NCBI GenBank assembly: GCA_964512485.1
Contig: CAZEHJ010000053.1
Location: 1 to 26,456, forward strand
Direction of reading: 5' to 3'
Origin: CAZEHJ01 sp964512485
GTDB lineage: Bacteria; Bacteroidota; Rhodothermia; Rhodothermales; UBA10348
DNA: 26,456 nucleotides
Of this stretch, positions 15,903 to 22,686 are shown piece after piece. The notes below the pieces were generated by a model. That model was not told the origin of the DNA. It did no database searches and saw nothing but the letters and a program-made list of their open reading frames with translations. Within the stretch, counting starts at the first letter, position 1; each line of letters begins with the position of its first letter. Both the position numbers and the translations under genes were made by a program.

Positions 15903-18890
15903 TCATCTTCCAAACGGTTTTTCGGGCAATTTATAGGCCTCTCTAACTGGTTTGAGCGGTCTTTTGAACCACCACGGCCGTCGAAGTCCATCCGGCGAAT
16001 GATCAACAGCCGAACGGGAAAGGGCTACCCACTCGTGATAGTTTTCCATCGAGGCTTTCGTGTCCACATGAACATCTCCGTGTTGGTCACCCTTGCGTGC
16101 AGGTTCAACGTTGTAGGCCTTCTGCAACCAGCAATGATGCCCAGAAACGGGATCAGGATGAACGGCATGAGTCAGGTTCTGATGAACTCCGACATCTTCC
16201 CACCAGATTCGGGATGTATCCGGGTCAAACGATTCCCACGCTCCCGCACCGTGGATGACCCGCAATTTTCCACCCTCCTCAACGCTTTCCGAGATCGTAA
16301 CCAGATTTGAGGCTCCACGACTGAGACCTTCTTCTTCTTTGAGTCGCCACCGTCCCAGGTGGTGACTCATCGCGATGACGCCCGGTTTGATGCCTTCTGT
16401 CACCCAGACTTTGTCAACAAAATATCCGATCCTCGTAGTGACGCGGATCAGGCTTCCCGTGTCAATACCCAGGCGTCGGGCATCTGCGGGATGCATCCAG
16501 ACCGGATTCTTGTGACTCAGTTCGTAGAGCCACTTGGCGTTTGCGCTTCGGGTATGAATGAGCGTTGGCAGACGGAAGTTGGGCAGAAGCAGCATCTCTC
16601 CCCTGTCCCGGTCAATGTTGTCCGGGTGCACGTGGGACTTCAGTGTCCACGGGAGGGTGTATTCTTTTTCAGCCCATCCCCAATCCCGCATCGTCGGACT
16701 GAAGAACTCCATTTTTTTGCTCGGAGTGGCGAAACCTGACTTCGCCTGCCCGTCGACCATCACTCCGACTACGCTGCCGTCACGAACCAACCGGCCCCGA
16801 TCATCGGTACTTGCGCCCGATGCGTCAACCGTGCTTTCGAACGGCACATATCGATCTTTCGTCACCTCGAACGCCGCATATTTTCGCATGTATTCGAGCG
16901 GCTTCAATCCCTCGGCTGCGGCTGCTTCAGGCAGCCCCGGCACACTGTTTTCAAAGATCCACCGATAATACTCCTCAACCGTGATGATCTCGCCTTCCCG
17001 ATACGGACTCTGAAAGTGCTCCCGCACTCCGAGCTCTCCATCGGGATCCATTTTGACTGAAAGCTCGATCCAGAACTCGTTTTCCTCCCAGACTTCGCCA
17101 GGATTTGCCTCCCAGGTGTATTTCACCGGTCTTCCAAGCCGCTCCATAGCAACCCGGCGTACCGGCTGGCGGAAAGCGATCCACTGACCGGCGTGAGTCT
17201 CCTGACTCATCAGATCATGCCGCTCGCCTGCGTGACCCATCGGAAGCACGTAGTCGGCGAACCAGGCGGACTCATTCCAGGTGGGCGTGAGCGCCACGTG
17301 GCATTTCATCTTTTCCTCGTCCTGTAGCGCCCGCATCCACATGAATCCATCCGGGTTTATCCACAGAGGATTGTAGACACGCGTGAAATACACATCGATA
17401 TCGCCGCGACCCTCCTCGAGAAAATGAGGAAGCAGGAAGCTCATCTCATACATCGCCAACGGCCATTCATGTGGAATATGGAGCTCATTCCACGCATTGA
17501 AGGGTTCAGGTTGATCGAAGGGCTTGGGAACGAACTTATTCCAGCTGTTGCCCGAGGTGCCGCCTTCGTTTCCGATGCTTCCCGTAAGCACGTTCAGAAA
17601 CAGGAGGCAACGCGCGACCTGCCATCCACCGAGATTCCCGATGGAAGCCGCTCGCCATGTGTGGGTTGAAAGGCGACCCTGACAACGGGCAATGTATTCT
17701 GCCGCTTCGCGGATGCGCTCGACGGAAACCTGTGCTTCCTCGGCTGCCCGCTCGAACGTGTACTCGGAATAGAGGGTCTTCAGCAGGCGGTCAAATTGAT
17801 CGAAGTCCTCGCGGTCCGAGTCCAGATCAAATTTTCCGCCTGACACAAGCGCCCTCAGGCGTTCCCAGACATTTTCTCCCGGAAGGTCGAAATCAACTTC
17901 GTCGTAGGGTTTGTCCTTGAAAAAGTCGAGTGTCTCGCGCCAGTTCACCCAGCGGCGCACAAATTCCCGATCGTAGAGGTCATTTTGAATGAGGTGATTG
18001 GCGATGGCCAGCAGAACGGTCTGTTCTGAGCCGGGCCAGGTCGGCAACCACGTATCGGATTTAGAAGCGGTGTTCGAAAGGCGCGGATCCATGGTGATCA
18101 ACTTGGCGCCATTCATCTTCGCTTCCATGATGCGCTGAGCATGCGGATTGAAGTAATGTCCCGTTTCGAGGTGGCTCGAAATCAGAAGAATCACGTTCGC
18201 GTTCGCGTAATCGGGACTGGGCCGGTCAAAGCCGCCCCAAACATTGTAGCCGGCCCGCGCTCCGCCCGAACAGATATTGGTGTGAGAGTTATGTCCGTCA
18301 ACACCCCACGCCTGAATACACCGGTTTGTGTATCCGTCCTCGCCCGGACGCCCAACGTGGTACATGATACCGTCGCGCCGTTTCTTTCTCGACGCGTTCA
18401 TCTTCGCGCCGATATCGCTCAGCGCCTCCTCCCACGTCACACGCTTCCATTTTCCCTCGCCGCGCTTTCCAACCCGCTTCAGCGGGTACAAAATACGTTC
18501 GGGATCATAGACCTGGTTGATCGTCGCGGGACCCTTGGCACAGTTGCGACCGCGACTGCCAGGATGCTTGGGGTTGCCCTCGAACTTCTTGATGTCGAGC
18601 GTTTCCCTGTCCACATAGGCCAGCAATCCACAGGCACTTTCACAGTTGAAGCAGACCGTTGGGACGAGAGTGTAATGCCGGGGCACCTTACGGGGCCACG
18701 CTTTGCCGTCCCATTCAACCCAGTCATCCCATTTCTCCGCAGGAGGATACTGGCTCATCCGACCATCCGGATGCTGGACGGTCGTCATCTCAACTTTTTC
18801 AGGCTGACGCGGGGCTGTCGAAAACCTGGGTAGCCCAAATTCGCTTCCGTCTCCCGTCACGTCTGATATGCTGTTGTCTTTCTTTGCCAT
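15903..18890 (-). CDS. soeA: Molybdopterin oxidoreductase, SoeA-type sulfite dehydrogenase catalytic subunit
   Basis: From ATG 18890 the protein has 995 residues. It is a DMSO-reductase-family molybdoenzyme. One [4Fe-4S] cluster is held by CFNCESAC and GRNCAKG (C80, C83, C87, C117), and C207 in SHTNICSGGARAG is the likely Mo ligand. A molybdopterin-dinucleotide domain near the C-terminus starts around LLLPNFRLPTLIHTRS. A longer start at 18956 overlaps the preceding gene by 62 bases; ATG 18890 lies 4 bp after that gene's stop, so I prefer it. No Tat signal is seen, pointing to the cytoplasm. With the four-cluster and NrfD-type partner and sqr next door, the best fit is SoeABC, oxidising sulfite to sulfate and passing electrons to quinone. 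Polysulfide/thiosulfate or arsenic-type relatives share the fold, so the substrate is inference. Confidence 0.78.
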   Translation of the reverse strand: MAKKDNSISDVTGDGSEFGLPRFSTAPRQPEKVEMTTVQHPDGRMSQYPPAEKWDDWVEWDGKAWPRKVPRHYTLVPTVCFNCESACGLLAYVDRETLDIKKFEGNPKHPGSRGRNCAKGPATINQVYDPERILYPLKRVGKRGEGKWKRVTWEEALSDIGAKMNASRKKRRDGIMYHVGRPGEDGYTNRCIQAWGVDGHNSHTNICSGGARAGYNVWGGFDRPSPDYANANVILLISSHLETGHYFNPHAQRIMEAKMNGAKLITMDPRLSNTASKSDTWLPTWPGSEQTVLLAIANHLIQNDLYDREFVRRWVNWRETLDFFKDKPYDEVDFDLPGENVWERLRALVSGGKFDLDSDREDFDQFDRLLKTLYSEYTFERAAEEAQVSVERIREAAEYIARCQGRLSTHTWRAASIGNLGGWQVARCLLFLNVLTGSIGNEGGTSGNSWNKFVPKPFDQPEPFNAWNELHIPHEWPLAMYEMSFLLPHFLEEGRGDIDVYFTRVYNPLWINPDGFMWMRALQDEEKMKCHVALTPTWNESAWFADYVLPMGHAGERHDLMSQETHAGQWIAFRQPVRRVAMERLGRPVKYTWEANPGEVWEENEFWIELSVKMDPDGELGVREHFQSPYREGEIITVEEYYRWIFENSVPGLPEAAAAEGLKPLEYMRKYAAFEVTKDRYVPFESTVDASGASTDDRGRLVRDGSVVGVMVDGQAKSGFATPSKKMEFFSPTMRDWGWAEKEYTLPWTLKSHVHPDNIDRDRGEMLLLPNFRLPTLIHTRSANAKWLYELSHKNPVWMHPADARRLGIDTGSLIRVTTRIGYFVDKVWVTEGIKPGVIAMSHHLGRWRLKEEEGLSRGASNLVTISESVEEGGKLRVIHGAGAWESFDPDTSRIWWEDVGVHQNLTHAVHPDPVSGHHCWLQKAYNVEPARKGDQHGDVHVDTKASMENYHEWVALSRSAVDHSPDGLRRPWWFKRPLKPVREAYKLPEKPFGR

Positions 18891-18894
18891 TGCT

Positions 18895-19785
18895 TCAGCT
18901 GTTAGGGATTTCCTGCGGAGCGTTGACATAGGCGCGCTCAAACGCATACAGTCCAATCAGGGCCGCAACACCCGCAGCCCAGTCAGGAGAAGGAGCGTAC
19001 AACAAGGGAAGAACATGCCCCAGCCCGATGGCAACGCCCCAAAATGAATAGGCGTATTTGCCTTTCGTAATCATGTGGGCAGCCTTGGCAGCAGCTTCGG
19101 AAGCGTGAGGCATACCAAACTCACCAAGCAAGGTGACGACCAGATCCAATGCAACCGAGCCCAGGAAGGTGTATCGGACGATGTCCGAAAGATCATCTCC
19201 GAGGTCTATCAAGGATCCCATGATCAACAACATGGCGCTGCCGGCCATGAGAGATTGAATGATGAGGTGCACGGGAAGCAGTGGGCTTTGCCACAGATCC
19301 CGACCTTCAGCCTGTCCGAAAAGAAACGCCGTATATATCGCGGTACCGAGTGCAAGCGGAACGCCCACCCAGAAAAGGGGAGATCGCCACGGACTGAAAT
19401 CAGACTCTGTGATCCATCCCATCCACACCGCGAGTTCGCCTCCGTACCAGAGCGTCACGATGCCGCTGAATCCGATCAACAGAAATGCGCCGCGAACCAG
19501 CCAGCTTTTCCATTGAGGCCTTAAAATGATTCGAAGGAAACGTTCGGGCCGCTCCAGATCCGCCACCAATAAACCCGTCGTCGCGATCAGGAAGAACAAT
19601 GACACGAACGCCAGGGCCTGAAAAGAGTAGTGCTCGACCGAAACGAGGCCGAACAGAGAGCTGAGCGCCAGAATAATGAAGATGCCGGCTGCAATACCTT
19701 TTGTGACCAGATACGCAGGTACCTGCCAGTGCCAGGGAATTTTATGTTGGGCATTCCAAACGACCTGCGTCATCTGTTCTGCCAT
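18895..19785 (-). CDS. Alternative reading: separate soeC-like NrfD membrane anchor from an internal start
   Basis: ATG at 19785 gives a 296-residue protein (MAEQMTQVVWNAQHKIPWHW...) holding the whole NrfD/PsrC-type anchor with about eight spans, close to the usual size of stand-alone SoeC. AGGTGA at 19793-19798 lies 7 bases before it. The stop TGA of the neighbouring frame (19793-19795) overlaps this site, as expected for tightly packed soeB and soeC genes. It shares its frame with the longer reading, so both could also be made. I judge it more likely than not that translation starts here. Confidence 0.55.
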   Translation of the reverse strand: MAEQMTQVVWNAQHKIPWHWQVPAYLVTKGIAAGIFIILALSSLFGLVSVEHYSFQALAFVSLFFLIATTGLLVADLERPERFLRIILRPQWKSWLVRGAFLLIGFSGIVTLWYGGELAVWMGWITESDFSPWRSPLFWVGVPLALGTAIYTAFLFGQAEGRDLWQSPLLPVHLIIQSLMAGSAMLLIMGSLIDLGDDLSDIVRYTFLGSVALDLVVTLLGEFGMPHASEAAAKAAHMITKGKYAYSFWGVAIGLGHVLPLLYAPSPDWAAGVAALIGLYAFERAYVNAPQEIPNS

Positions 19786-20538
19786 TCGACCCTCACCTAT
19801 CTGTATTGGCCCGCCACTGGGGTCGCCCTGAGGTCCGGAGGCGCGTAGTGCCTGACCGGATTTCGAGGTGCGTGAACTCGTCGATGAGGACGTCGCCGGG
19901 TGTGATTTTCCGCCATCTCCTGAATGAAGAGGAAGCACATCTGCCCAGGCGAATGTTTCAGGCGTACGATCAACCGCAGTCGGGTGCATCGCTACATCGT
20001 CGCCACCGATGTAAAACAAATTGGGTGCCGTGCCCTGTTCTGGCTTGCGGACTGTCACCTTATTTCTGGCCAATGTTCTGGCTATTTCGGTATCCGGATC
20101 ATCCAGATCTCCGGCCAGGATGGCATGTTCAGGGCACACGACCACACAGGCCGGCTCGAGCCCAAGATCCACTTTGTGGGCGCAGTAGTGACATTTGGCC
20201 GCGGTTCCAGACTCTGGATCGATGTATATCGCATCATATGGGCACGCCTGCATACAGGCCTTGCAACCGATACACACATCCGGATCGAATTCCACGATTC
20301 CGTCATCCCGCTGATACATGGCCGTGACCGGACAAATCCGAACACACGGTGGATTTGCGCAGTGGTTGCAGCGCGTAACCTGAAAACTGCGGGCCACATC
20401 GGGGAAGGCTCCCGTCTCGACACTCTTTACCCAGGTTCGCTGGACACCGAGCGGAACTTCATTCTCGCTTTTACAGGCTGTCGAGCAGGCATGACAGCCA
20501 ATACAAGCATCGTTGTTAATTACAAACCCGTAGTTCAT
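18895..20538 (-). CDS. SoeB-SoeC-like electron-transfer and membrane subunit (apparent fusion, probably frameshifted)
   Basis: As read, 547 residues in one frame. Residues 1-about 205 are a ferredoxin-type subunit with sixteen cysteines in four groups (C12/15/18/22, C57/60/65/69, C89/92/95/99, C116/119/131/135), enough for four [4Fe-4S] clusters. Residues about 257-547 are an NrfD/PsrC-type quinone-reactive membrane anchor with about eight spans and the loop ADLERPERFLRIILRP after span 2. Between them is a Ser/Gly-rich linker (about 207-255). That loop is Arg-rich, which by the positive-inside rule puts it and the iron-sulfur side in the cytoplasm. Codon usage in the linker fits another frame, and an SD plus ATG sits at the start of the anchor domain. 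Two separate genes, soeB (to about 19793) and soeC (from 19785), are therefore likely. The stop is 4 bp before soeA. Confidence 0.8.
   Translation of the reverse strand: MNYGFVINNDACIGCHACSTACKSENEVPLGVQRTWVKSVETGAFPDVARSFQVTRCNHCANPPCVRICPVTAMYQRDDGIVEFDPDVCIGCKACMQACPYDAIYIDPESGTAAKCHYCAHKVDLGLEPACVVVCPEHAILAGDLDDPDTEIARTLARNKVTVRKPEQGTAPNLFYIGGDDVAMHPTAVDRTPETFAWADVLPLHSGDGGKSHPATSSSTSSRTSKSGQALRASGPQGDPSGGPIQIGEGRMAEQMTQVVWNAQHKIPWHWQVPAYLVTKGIAAGIFIILALSSLFGLVSVEHYSFQALAFVSLFFLIATTGLLVADLERPERFLRIILRPQWKSWLVRGAFLLIGFSGIVTLWYGGELAVWMGWITESDFSPWRSPLFWVGVPLALGTAIYTAFLFGQAEGRDLWQSPLLPVHLIIQSLMAGSAMLLIMGSLIDLGDDLSDIVRYTFLGSVALDLVVTLLGEFGMPHASEAAAKAAHMITKGKYAYSFWGVAIGLGHVLPLLYAPSPDWAAGVAALIGLYAFERAYVNAPQEIPNS
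19793..19798 (-). promoter_or_regulatory. Shine-Dalgarno before the internal soeC-like start
   Basis: The minus strand reads AGGTGA, six consecutive bases of the Shine-Dalgarno complement, followed by GGGTCGA (7 bases) and ATG 19785. It is one of the best ribosome-binding sites in the window although it lies inside an open frame, which favours a real or formerly real gene start here. Confidence 0.6.
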
Positions 20539-20566
20539 TCCGAAAATGTGTCTTTTTCGCCGTTTT

Positions 20567-20586
20567 CAGGTCGTTTTGAAGACCTG
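20567..20586. promoter_or_regulatory. Inverted repeat upstream of the soeB-like gene
   Basis: CAGGTC (20567-20572) and GACCTG (20581-20586) form a perfect 6-base inverted repeat with an 8-base centre, 28 bases before the soeB-like ATG at 20538. It could be an operator or leader hairpin. It differs from the palindrome found in front of sqr and the YeeE operon. Confidence 0.35.
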
Positions 20587-20632
20587 TAATATCATGTACT
20601 ATCAAATAAAGAGCAACCCGCTCCTGGAATAT

Positions 20633-21208
20633 TTATTCTCTTCGATTCGAAGGGTGAAGATCCTCGGGGCGATTGATATTCACGAGGCTTCCCGGAGGTA
20701 CGTCTACCGTGTGATATCCGACTTTATCCAAAAAGCCCATCACCGCGCGCCCTCCGTCATCTATGTATCTGCACAATTCGTCCAGCACTCCTCGGTGCCA
20801 TATCGCACATAAGGGCTGGATCCTGTTTGTGTCTGCATTCCGCGCTACGGTGACAGGTTCTTGAAAGTCTCCTGCAATTCGTTGCAACGTTTCGCGGCTG
20901 ACACGGGGAAGATCCGCCGCTACGACAAACATGCTTTCAGCCTTGGTTGCCCTGAACGCGGATGCAATTCCGGACAGAGGCCCGGAATCTTTCCACTCAT
21001 CCACCACATACTCTGCGTCGACCGGATAGGTGCGACCCGATTCCTGCACCGATATGACGGTCGAATGGGCGGCGCTGGTAAGCACGTGATAAACATGCTC
21101 AATCAAGGGACGTCCGTCCAGCATCGTGACGGCTTTGTCCGATCCAAAGCGACGGCTCGAGCCACCGCTGAGAATAACTCCCTGAATTTTTGCGTACGGC
21201 TTGGTCAT
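20633..21208 (-). CDS. mobA: Molybdenum cofactor guanylyltransferase (MobA-like)
   Basis: From ATG 21208 (MTKPYAKIQG) the protein has 191 residues, the size of MobA. The nucleotide-binding signature LSGGSSRRFGSDKA (about 13-26) matches the L-x-G-G-x-S-x-R-x-G-x-D-K motif of MobA. Further marks are GPLSGIASAF, the metal-binding VVAADLPRVS (about 94-103), IQPLCAIWHRG and VNINRPEDL near the end. It transfers GMP to molybdopterin to make the MGD cofactor that DMSO-reductase-family enzymes need, in the cytoplasm. The frame could be read further upstream through the gap, but that stretch is a tandem repeat and not protein-like. The gene lies 94 bp upstream of the soeB-like gene on the same strand, so it may be co-transcribed with its client enzyme. 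The call is firm. Confidence 0.9.
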   Translation of the reverse strand: MTKPYAKIQGVILSGGSSRRFGSDKAVTMLDGRPLIEHVYHVLTSAAHSTVISVQESGRTYPVDAEYVVDEWKDSGPLSGIASAFRATKAESMFVVAADLPRVSRETLQRIAGDFQEPVTVARNADTNRIQPLCAIWHRGVLDELCRYIDDGGRAVMGFLDKVGYHTVDVPPGSLVNINRPEDLHPSNRRE

Positions 21209-21245
21209 AATCCGGGTGGTGCGGGGTCTGGTTTTGCCACAAATC

Positions 21246-21282
21246 TTGGCGTCGATATTTGGCCTCGATCTTCGGCCTCGAT
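21246..21282 (+). repeat. 13-bp tandem repeat, left side of gap
   Basis: Three units run up to the gap: TTGGCGTCGATAT (21246-21258), TTGGCCTCGATCT (21259-21271) and TCGGCCTCGAT (21272-21282, cut by N). The unit is TTGGCSTCGATHT with minor changes. A 13-base period does not preserve a reading frame, so the array is not coding. Confidence 0.85.
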
Positions 21283-21382
21283 NNNNNNNNNNNNNNNNNN
21301 NNNNNNNNNNNNNNNNNNNNNNNNNNNNNNNNNNNNNNNNNNNNNNNNNNNNNNNNNNNNNNNNNNNNNNNNNNNNNNNNNN
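21283..21382. other. Assembly gap (100 N)
   Basis: There are exactly 100 N, the usual placeholder for a gap of unknown size. The same 13-bp repeat borders it on both sides, so the true sequence is very probably more of the array and its length is unknown. Confidence 0.99.
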
Positions 21383-21418
21383 GCCTCGATTTTTGGCGTC
21401 GATCTTTGGCTTTGATGG
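21383..21418 (+). repeat. 13-bp tandem repeat, right side of gap
   Basis: GCCTCGATTT (21383-21392, cut by N), TTGGCGTCGATCT (21393-21405) and the diverging TTGGCTTTGATGG (21406-21418) continue the array seen left of the gap with the same 13-base period and orientation. Confidence 0.85.
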
Positions 21419-21511
21419 CGGGTGTCTTTTCTCACGGCTATCTTCCCGACACCGGAATATAGTCTGAATCGGGAGATCCAAACCCGGACTGAATCCACAC
21501 CTAGTTCCAGA

Positions 21512-22171
21512 ATGCTTTACTTCTACGTTGAAACCGAGCGCAAGGCCAAGTCAGGTATCGCATCAGAAGATTTTGACGAAACGAGATTGTACCGAAGTCT
21601 TGAACAGGCCCAAAAGGATAAGCGGGGCAAAGTGTTTGTTGTTAACGGTGGCAAAACACCGGCCAATCTCAGTGGTGACGTCAAGAAAATTCCACGGCGA
21701 GCATTCCTGAACGCTTCTCCGTATCTCAAGCCCGAAGAAGTTGCCGCTGGCGGCGGGATCGTTTCCCGCGAAGGGAAAAAGAAGCTGAAAATCCTCCTGA
21801 TCTGTAGAAAGGGACTGTGGGATATCCCAAAAGGAAAGCTCGATCCCGGCGAAACGATCAAACAGTGTGCGAAAAGAGAAGTCAAAGAAGAGCTTGGCAT
21901 CAAAAACAAACAGTTGACGGTCCTGGACTTCCTGGACACCACGACGCACGGCTACGTGTCAGAGAAAGGCGACACATTCGTTGTAAAAACGACTTTCTGG
22001 TATCACATGAAGACCGTTGCAACGGAATTTGTGCCCCAACAGGCGGAAAAAATCACTGCCGTAAAATGGTATTCCATTCACAAGGCGAAGGAAGCTCTTG
22101 GGCATGAAACGCTCGTCCGTCTCCTTAATCGTGTCGAGCACAAACTGCACCACGCACACGTTTCGGCCTAG
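21512..22171 (+). CDS. Nudix hydrolase
   Basis: From ATG 21512 the protein has 219 residues. The Nudix box is perfect: G108-x5-E114-x7-R122-E123-V-x-E126-E127-L-G-I. It is preceded by LLICRKGLWDIPKGKLDPG, typical of the family. Nudix enzymes split nucleoside diphosphates linked to another group. The substrate cannot be told. The first 80 or so residues are not part of the Nudix fold and include VFVVNGGKTP, GDVKKIPRRAFLNASPYLKPEEVAAGGG. A GTG at 21422 would add 30 residues with no protein character next to the repeat array, so ATG 21512 is used. A C-terminal HKAKEALGHETLVRLLNRVEHKL helix closes it. It stands apart from the sulfur genes. Confidence 0.9.
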   Translation: MLYFYVETERKAKSGIASEDFDETRLYRSLEQAQKDKRGKVFVVNGGKTPANLSGDVKKIPRRAFLNASPYLKPEEVAAGGGIVSREGKKKLKILLICRKGLWDIPKGKLDPGETIKQCAKREVKEELGIKNKQLTVLDFLDTTTHGYVSEKGDTFVVKTTFWYHMKTVATEFVPQQAEKITAVKWYSIHKAKEALGHETLVRLLNRVEHKLHHAHVSA

Positions 22172-22290
22172 CTTGGTCAATCTTTCTCGCGGGAATTTGC
22201 AGGACGAAAGGAGTCGTATTCATATATTCGCCCGCTCCTGTTCCCGAATTGGGACCAGAACCGTGTTGAATCAGCACCATTACACACTCC

Positions 22291-22671
22291 ATGGCTGAAG
22301 TAGATCTGGATTCGAAGCTGGCCCGAAGAGCCTCAAAGAATTCAAAAGCAAAGAAGAGAAGATCCCAGAAGAAGCGAGGGCTTCCGGCGTGGGTCGTTTT
22401 CTGGCTGGTGGCTCCTATCGGTGCCGCAGGGGTTGTAACACCCGTCATTCTCGACGTGCAATGGGTTGCCCTCACCGGAGCAGCCATCTTGCTTCAGATC
22501 GGTATGCTGCTCATCAATGACCGTAAAGGATTCATTCGTTCACGCGAGATGAGACGTGCGTACGAAGCCCGACGACATTTTTCCATTCTGGAAACCATCG
22601 TCCTCTTTCTGCTGATCATGGCCGATATGCTTTCGGCCGCCTACGCTCTTCTGACGGCGGCCGCTCCGTAA
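22291..22671 (+). CDS. Small membrane protein of unknown function
   Basis: This 126-residue protein has a very basic N-terminal tail (Lys/Arg-rich, about residues 10-30) and three likely membrane spans near 32-54, 57-76 and 97-122. A charged loop (NDRKGFIRSREMRRAYEARRHF) separates spans 2 and 3. I do not recognise the family. It begins 119 bp after the Nudix gene on the same strand and ends 15 bp from the convergent peptidase gene. The basic tail places the N-terminus in the cytoplasm by the positive-inside rule. Codon use and hydropathy support a real gene. Confidence 0.7.
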   Translation: MAEVDLDSKLARRASKNSKAKKRRSQKKRGLPAWVVFWLVAPIGAAGVVTPVILDVQWVALTGAAILLQIGMLLINDRKGFIRSREMRRAYEARRHFSILETIVLFLLIMADMLSAAYALLTAAAP

Positions 22672-22686
22672 GCTGTCACCGGCCGC

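Larger units (their letters stand above)
21209..21511. other. Intergenic region with scaffold gap and 13-bp repeats
   Basis: This is the only gene-free stretch over 300 bases. It separates mobA (minus) from the Nudix gene (plus), so it must hold two divergent promoters. It contains 13-bp tandem repeats on both sides of 100 N. I see no full copy of the sulfur palindrome in the visible part, but one could be hidden in the gap. Confidence 0.7.

Noticed and set aside
18141..18833. Plus-strand open frame of 230 codons inside the soeA-like gene
   Set aside because: It lies antisense to the motif-bearing part of the molybdoenzyme, has no recognisable domain, and is Arg-rich as expected from a shadow frame.
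18891..18956. Longer start for the soeA-like gene with an RRKSL stretch
   Set aside because: It would overlap the upstream gene by 62 bases, and the RRKSL stretch lacks the hydrophobic segment of a Tat signal.
15903..20538. Arsenite oxidase or arsenate respiration (Arx/Arr) operon
   Set aside because: No arsenic genes are near, no Tat signal is present, and sqr, persulfide dioxygenase and SulP neighbours favour a sulfur role. Not fully excluded without a tree.
19924..20589. Plus-strand open frame of 221 codons opposite the soeB-like region
   Set aside because: It is antisense to the cysteine clusters of the iron-sulfur subunit; no protein features of its own.
21246..21418. Repeats at the gap as a CRISPR array
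   Set aside because: The unit is 13 bp in direct head-to-tail copies with no spacers, and no cas genes are near.
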